This document shows, piece by piece, positions 42,782-46,549 of a stretch of DNA of 46,549 bases. How positions within the stretch are numbered: position 1 is the stretch's first letter; every line of letters begins with the position of its first letter. This stretch comes from Marinagarivorans algicola (GTDB taxonomy: Bacteria > Pseudomonadota > Gammaproteobacteria > Pseudomonadales > Cellvibrionaceae). The notes below the pieces were generated by a model that was given only the letters and a program-made list of their open reading frames with translations, was not told the DNA's origin and made no database searches. A program made the position numbers and the translations under genes. The DNA lies in the NCBI RefSeq assembly GCF_001292705.1, contig NZ_LGAK01000043.1, forward strand, positions 1 through 46,549, given 5' to 3'.

Positions 42782-43678
42782 ATGTGGATTACCCTGCTTC
42801 AAGAGTTACAGCGCACATATACGCAATTACAAACCCAATTAAACCAGTGCAATACTGCGCTGCAGCACAGTGACTGGCCTTTTTTTGACCCGGCCAAACC
42901 TAACGACATAACATCGCCCAATCGCGTAGCGCTGGTTAACACCATGCTGAGTATCAGCCCGCACATGCCGGCAAGCGATACCATTAATGCCGGCCTACTA
43001 TGTGCCACACCTGCTAATATTGCGCTGCTCGAGCAGCTCAACCACACAAAGCAGGCCTTTAAAAAAGCCGTCGGGCGTATTCGCGCCTTTGAAAGCAAAG
43101 ACGGCAAAACACGTATTGATGTACTGATTGATCGCGTATTAAAGGAAGAAGGCCGCAGGGGCGAGTCTTTAAGAGCAGCCTTTAGAGACATTGGTTTTAG
43201 TGGCGTCGATTTATTACGCTGCTATGCCAATATTCGTATTTTACCCAAAAAACTCGAATCCATTAGCTGGACGTGGGCTAAAAAACACGCCTCTATTATT
43301 AAAATCACACAACCAGAGGCCCTGCTGCTAGCCGACGAATTACCCAGCCCCCGAGCCAAAGAAGTTGCCCTTTACCTGCTGGGGCAGCTACCCAAGCAAA
43401 CCCCCTTAGTGATTCAAAAGCAACTGCCCAACCAACTACGCGCCAATATTAAATGGCAAGAAGACAAACAAATACACCGTAAAGCAATTACAGTCTCAGG
43501 CGTAGTTGTCAGCCAAGACCCAAGCTTGCCTAAAATAACATGGCGCGATAACCCAGGCCCGCCCTGCGCAAGTAAACCGGTGCGCGGTGATAGGCGCATT
43601 GACCCCACACCTTATATTAAAAGCCTCAATATTCACTGTTATTTGGATGAAATACCCATTCACGCAGCCCAAACCTGA
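42782..43678 (+). CDS. tus: Tus-like DNA replication terminus site-binding protein
   Basis: 298 residues; E. coli Tus has 309. The fit is by pattern: LLEQLNHTKQAFKKAV aligns with the Tus HINKLKTTFEHIV segment, LLRCYANIRIL with the AYRTLTVL segment, ISWTWAKKHASIIK (about 162-174) with the FGWANKHIIKN segment that lies by the DNA lock, ANIKWQEDKQIHRKA with the VWYKGDQKQV DNA-binding strands, and the end SLNIHCYLDE with the LHLY end. Tus binds Ter sites and stops replication forks from one side. AAGAG lies 6 nt before the ATG. Overall identity is low, so the exact function is inferred from family membership. Confidence 0.75.
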   Translation: MWITLLQELQRTYTQLQTQLNQCNTALQHSDWPFFDPAKPNDITSPNRVALVNTMLSISPHMPASDTINAGLLCATPANIALLEQLNHTKQAFKKAVGRIRAFESKDGKTRIDVLIDRVLKEEGRRGESLRAAFRDIGFSGVDLLRCYANIRILPKKLESISWTWAKKHASIIKITQPEALLLADELPSPRAKEVALYLLGQLPKQTPLVIQKQLPNQLRANIKWQEDKQIHRKAITVSGVVVSQDPSLPKITWRDNPGPPCASKPVRGDRRIDPTPYIKSLNIHCYLDEIPIHAAQT

Positions 43679-43775
43679 CCGCCTCGTCCAGCTCTGCTAT
43701 CATCGTGTGATACTGCGCCAAGGGCGCCACGATATCTGACCCAATACCTTACCCGTAATGTACACAAGGCCCTTT

Positions 43776-44708
43776 ATGACACACACACTTCGTATTGCAA
43801 CCCGTAAAAGCGCCCTTGCCCTTTGGCAGGCCGAGCATGTTAAAGCCCGCCTGGAGGCACTTCACAAAGATTTAACCGTGGTGCTTGTACCGATGGTGAG
43901 TCGTGGTGATAAAATTTTAGATGTGCCTTTAGCCAAGGTGGGCGGCAAAGGTTTATTTGTCAAAGAATTGGAGCATGCACTCTTAAATGACGAAGCTGAT
44001 ATTGCCGTTCATTCAATGAAAGATGTGCCGATGGAGTTCCCTGAAGGTTTGGGCCTAACCACTATTTGTGAGCGCGAAGACCCGCGCGACGCCTGGGTAT
44101 CGAGTACCTACGCCAGCATTGATGAGTTGCCTGCTGGCAGTGTTGTTGGCACATCGAGCTTGCGCCGTCAAAGCCAACTGCTAGCTAAGCGCCCAGACTT
44201 AACGATTAAATTTTTGCGCGGTAACGTCAATACCCGTTTAGCCAAGTTAGATGCTGGCGAATATGACGGTATTATTTTAGCCGCGGCCGGTTTGCTGCGC
44301 CTAGAAATGCCCGAGCGCATTCGCCAGTTTATCAGCCCCGAGCAAAGCCTACCCGCTGGTGGTCAAGGCGCGGTTGGTATTGAATGTCGCATGGCGGACC
44401 AAACCACCATCGATTTACTCACCCCATTGCACCACGACACCACCGCCGAGCAAGTGCTCGCCGAACGCGCATTAAACCGTCGCCTAGAAGGCGGTTGCCA
44501 AGTGCCTATTGCGTGCTACGCCATTCAAAAAGAAGGGCATTTATGGTTGCGCGGTTTAGTCGCCAACCCCGATGGTAGCGAAGTGATTTATGACGAAATT
44601 ACCGGCAAACCCAGCGATGGCGAAAAAATGGGCGTAGAACTCGCCGAGCGCTTATTAGCCGCCGGTGCCGATGTAATTTTAAAAGCCGTTTACGCGGACG
44701 CACAATAA
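43776..44708 (+). CDS. hemC: Hydroxymethylbilane synthase (porphobilinogen deaminase)
   Basis: 310 residues from the ATG at 43776 (AAGG 6 nt upstream), as expected; an ATG six codons earlier is also in frame. It polymerises four porphobilinogens into hydroxymethylbilane in haem and sirohaem synthesis. Hallmarks are [82 protein letters not shown] and [13 protein letters not shown] with the dipyrromethane-cofactor Cys at about residue 241. hemD usually follows hemC in this group, but here a strong terminator follows instead. Confidence 0.97.
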   Translation: MTHTLRIATRKSALALWQAEHVKARLEALHKDLTVVLVPMVSRGDKILDVPLAKVGGKGLFVKELEHALLNDEADIAVHSMKDVPMEFPEGLGLTTICEREDPRDAWVSSTYASIDELPAGSVVGTSSLRRQSQLLAKRPDLTIKFLRGNVNTRLAKLDAGEYDGIILAAAGLLRLEMPERIRQFISPEQSLPAGGQGAVGIECRMADQTTIDLLTPLHHDTTAEQVLAERALNRRLEGGCQVPIACYAIQKEGHLWLRGLVANPDGSEVIYDEITGKPSDGEKMGVELAERLLAAGADVILKAVYADAQ

Positions 44709-44752
44709 ACGGGCAGTCACAAAAGTACCGTATTACCTTTATCTGCAGATAT

Positions 44753-44785
44753 AAAAAAGGCCGCTAACGATTAGCGGCCTTTTTG
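44753..44785. terminator. Bidirectional Rho-independent terminator
   Basis: Arms AAAAAGGCCGCTAA (44754-44767) and TTAGCGGCCTTTTT (44771-44784) pair perfectly around a 3-nt loop. It closes hemC on the plus strand and the convergent GH5 gene on the minus strand. Confidence 0.96.
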
Positions 44786-44812
44786 CTTTAACCTTCAACG
44801 CTTAATAAAGTA

Positions 44813-46318
44813 CTAAGGTACACGGCTGATACATTCTTTTAGACCGCTAGCGTTTTCATTCCACTGCCAAGGCCAGCCACCGGCATAACCGTAATCGGCT
44901 AAGCGCTTGCATAAGTCTTCTTTGTCAACTTTATCGCCTAAAACATCTAGCGCTTCTTTGACATAAAATTCACCCACAACAATAGGCTTATTAACACCCC
45001 AGTAATCTGCCTTATGATGAAAAGGCGACCAAGCACCGTTGCGACCTTCATTGTTGTAATAATGGGGTTCGTAAAAATCTAATGTCGCTTGCATATCGCC
45101 ATCGGCAGCAGCAATTAACGCTTCATCGCTATACCAATTACTGCCGCCAGCCACATCCGAGTTGTATTTGCCCATTGATTTAGAGCCTGTGGTCACTAAA
45201 GCCACTTCACCATTGGCTATCGCTTCGCGGTGTATTGCGGCTGCCATTTTGGCTTGCGTACGCTGTAGCTGCGCTTTAGTAGGTATAGGGCCACCATAAA
45301 ATTCCATCCTTTCTCTAAACCAGGTTTCCGTCATGTTTTCGGGTTCGTTAAATAACTCCCATGCAATTAATTGCGGATGTTTATTTAACGCTTTTACCAT
45401 AGGCACTAGCGCATTATCTAAATAAGATTGCAGCACATCGTCGTTTGATAAAAGCTGGTAATTATTTTGAGTCGGTGTTTTACGAAAGCTGTTATCGAGC
45501 AGCATATCAAAAGACCACAAAGCTGGCACAATATAGACGTTATATTCGGCGGCTATATCGAGGGCTTTTTGTAAGTCGGCAATGGTTGTGCCGCCTGTGC
45601 CTACAACCTGTTGTACGCCATTCACATCACCCCATTCAGGCGATTTTGAACCGTCAGTATGTAACCACCAGCGCAAACTATTGCCGCCAGAGCTACTTAC
45701 ATCAACCAAGGCTTCGCGTAGCTTCGCTTCATTAAAGCCCGCACCAAAATCAGCTGCAAAATCTAACCAGGCCACATTAAAGCCACTTAAATAGACTTTT
45801 TCGCCGTTATACATAATGTGATCAGGCGAGGTACCGCCGCCTGTTTCAGGTGTATCAATACGGCAGTTGCCCGGCGGCACATCACCAGCGCCGTGCAATA
45901 CAATACAACTTGCATCGTTTTCCCAGCCCCAGCCGTCTTTAACACCATTTTCATCCGCATCGGTTAAATCACCTTGCTGGCAATAAGCTACGCCATTAGC
46001 CGCAACAGTACATACAGGTAAGGCTTCGCTCGAAGAGGTCATGGCACTCGAGCTGCTCATGACAACACTCGAACTCATTGCGCTAGAGGGTGTAATACTT
46101 GATGACGATGACACCGTACTCGATGGTGTAACCACGACACTTGAGCTAGAGGCCACCGATGAACTAATGACAACACTACTCGTACTGCTTTGAGTTGTAG
46201 ATGACGGGGTAGGTGATTGTGTGCCACTATCGGCACCACCGCCGCAAGCTGCCAGTAACTGTGCGGTTAACGCCAAGCTGGCCCCGCGAATAAGACCAAT
46301 AGGCAAAAAAGAGTGCAT
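44813..46318 (-). CDS. GH5 family glycosidase lipoprotein with poly-Ser linker and CBM10-like module (mannanase-type)
   Basis: 501 residues. The lipobox is LLAAC (Cys25). A Ser-rich linker (about 35-98) leads to a CBM10-like module (about 103-152, ending in GWGWENDASCIV, the cellulose-binding hallmark). The catalytic domain (about 165-500) has the GH5 pattern: SGFNVAWLDFA, SLRWWLHTDG, acid/base Glu325 in WELFNEPEN, then FYEPHYYNN and nucleophile Glu450 in PIVVGEFY. The nearest kin are probably bacterial beta-mannanases or related endoglycanases of Cellvibrionaceae, but subfamily and substrate cannot be fixed by eye. The lipoprotein anchor plus long linker suggests a surface enzyme reaching insoluble plant polysaccharide. 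Confidence 0.87.
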   Translation of the reverse strand: MHSFLPIGLIRGASLALTAQLLAACGGGADSGTQSPTPSSTTQSSTSSVVISSSVASSSSVVVTPSSTVSSSSSITPSSAMSSSVVMSSSSAMTSSSEALPVCTVAANGVAYCQQGDLTDADENGVKDGWGWENDASCIVLHGAGDVPPGNCRIDTPETGGGTSPDHIMYNGEKVYLSGFNVAWLDFAADFGAGFNEAKLREALVDVSSSGGNSLRWWLHTDGSKSPEWGDVNGVQQVVGTGGTTIADLQKALDIAAEYNVYIVPALWSFDMLLDNSFRKTPTQNNYQLLSNDDVLQSYLDNALVPMVKALNKHPQLIAWELFNEPENMTETWFRERMEFYGGPIPTKAQLQRTQAKMAAAIHREAIANGEVALVTTGSKSMGKYNSDVAGGSNWYSDEALIAAADGDMQATLDFYEPHYYNNEGRNGAWSPFHHKADYWGVNKPIVVGEFYVKEALDVLGDKVDKEDLCKRLADYGYAGGWPWQWNENASGLKECISRVP

Positions 46319-46416
46319 GATGGATTAACCTTGATTAAATATTCATGCAACAACATAGCAGCTAATGCGCTTTTAGTGGCTAACCTAACGCACATTTTAA
46401 TCGTCGAGGCCTAAAA

Positions 46417-46494
46417 ATGGTTCATAATTACAATATTACAGCGCCACTAAACCTACTGCCACTCGATGACTTAACCGTGCCTTTAAAAATTTAA
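46417..46494 (+). CDS. 25-codon small ORF with ribosome binding site
   Basis: ATG at 46417, TAA at 46492-46494; the product begins MVHNYNITAPLNLLPLDDL. GAGG at 46406-46409 stands 7 nt upstream, and a strong intrinsic terminator begins a few bases after the stop. Start, spacing and terminator together look like a deliberate short transcript, either a small protein or an sRNA. Upstream it is divergent from the GH5 gene. I recognise no homologue. Confidence 0.4.
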   Translation: MVHNYNITAPLNLLPLDDLTVPLKI

Positions 46495-46497
46495 TCC

Positions 46498-46540
46498 AAA
46501 AAAAGGCATTAAAGCGAATCAACACTTTAATGCCTTTTTT
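46498..46540. terminator. Rho-independent terminator at window end
   Basis: Arms AAAAGGCATTAAAG (46501-46514) and CTTTAATGCCTTTT (46525-46538) pair perfectly around a 10-nt loop, followed by T residues; the A-run on the left makes it work in both directions. It ends the short plus-strand transcript and may also serve a minus-strand gene to the right of the window. Confidence 0.93.
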
Positions 46541-46549
46541 ATTACCCGG

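Noticed and set aside
1-46549. CRISPR arrays, tRNA or rRNA genes, integron attC sites
   Set aside because: Looked for regularly spaced repeats and tRNA T-loop motifs by eye and found none that hold up; a dedicated scan (tRNAscan-SE, CRISPR finder) would settle it.

Overview
The window looks like chromosomal DNA of a polysaccharide-degrading marine or aquatic gammaproteobacterium, most likely Cellvibrionaceae or a close relative (Cellvibrio/Saccharophagus/Teredinibacter type). The evidence is secreted lipoproteins with long poly-serine linkers, a GH9 cellulase, a GH5 enzyme with a CBM10-like module, and typical gammaproteobacterial housekeeping genes (hemC, rlmF, astABD, a DUF2058/YaiL protein). 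This placement is inferred from protein character, not from a marker gene. I saw no rRNA, tRNA, CRISPR array or prophage.

Layout. 1-430: a truncated IS3-family transposase end and short inverted GGGGACACCCC-type repeats. 432-8238: amino-acid catabolism, with an Lrp/AsnC regulator, a class III aminotransferase and, divergently, an operon of an M20 metallohydrolase, astA, astD and astB. No recognisable astE or ArgD-type astC is present; the M20 enzyme and the aminotransferase are the natural candidates for those two steps. 8239-8973: a noncoding AT-rich gap with hairpins and a possible Asn-rich micro-ORF. 8974-17837: a VolA-like lipase lipoprotein, a hypothetical protein, rlmF, a large periplasmic-propeller diguanylate cyclase and an RluA-family pseudouridine synthase.

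18002-26416: a GH9 cellulase lipoprotein followed by a three-gene secreted redox module: a cytochrome c/poly-Ser/concanavalin-like lipoprotein, a tri-haem DUF1587/1595/1592/1588/1585 lipoprotein and a Tat-exported DUF1552 protein. The two cytochrome lipoproteins share an unrecognised six-cysteine mini-domain. This is the most interesting part of the window.

26629-31986: a LysR regulator divergent from a minus-strand run of a CmcJ/NvfI-like oxygenase, an SDR, a secreted DUF4437-type bicupin and a quinone-oxidoreductase-like MDR enzyme, with a perfect 16-bp palindrome in the divergent promoter and two possible gene remnants in the gaps. 32109-36777: an envelope export set (MMPL/RND permease, LolA-like periplasmic protein, outer-membrane barrel).

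37551-44708: a conserved-looking small protein, YaiL-like protein, MATE transporter, M48/TPR lipoprotein protease, small secreted protein, HopJ-family protein, a Tus-like replication terminator protein with a Ter-like site just upstream, and hemC with a strong terminator. 44813-46318: the GH5 glycosidase lipoprotein. 46417-46540: a 25-codon ORF with a good ribosome binding site, closed by a strong terminator.
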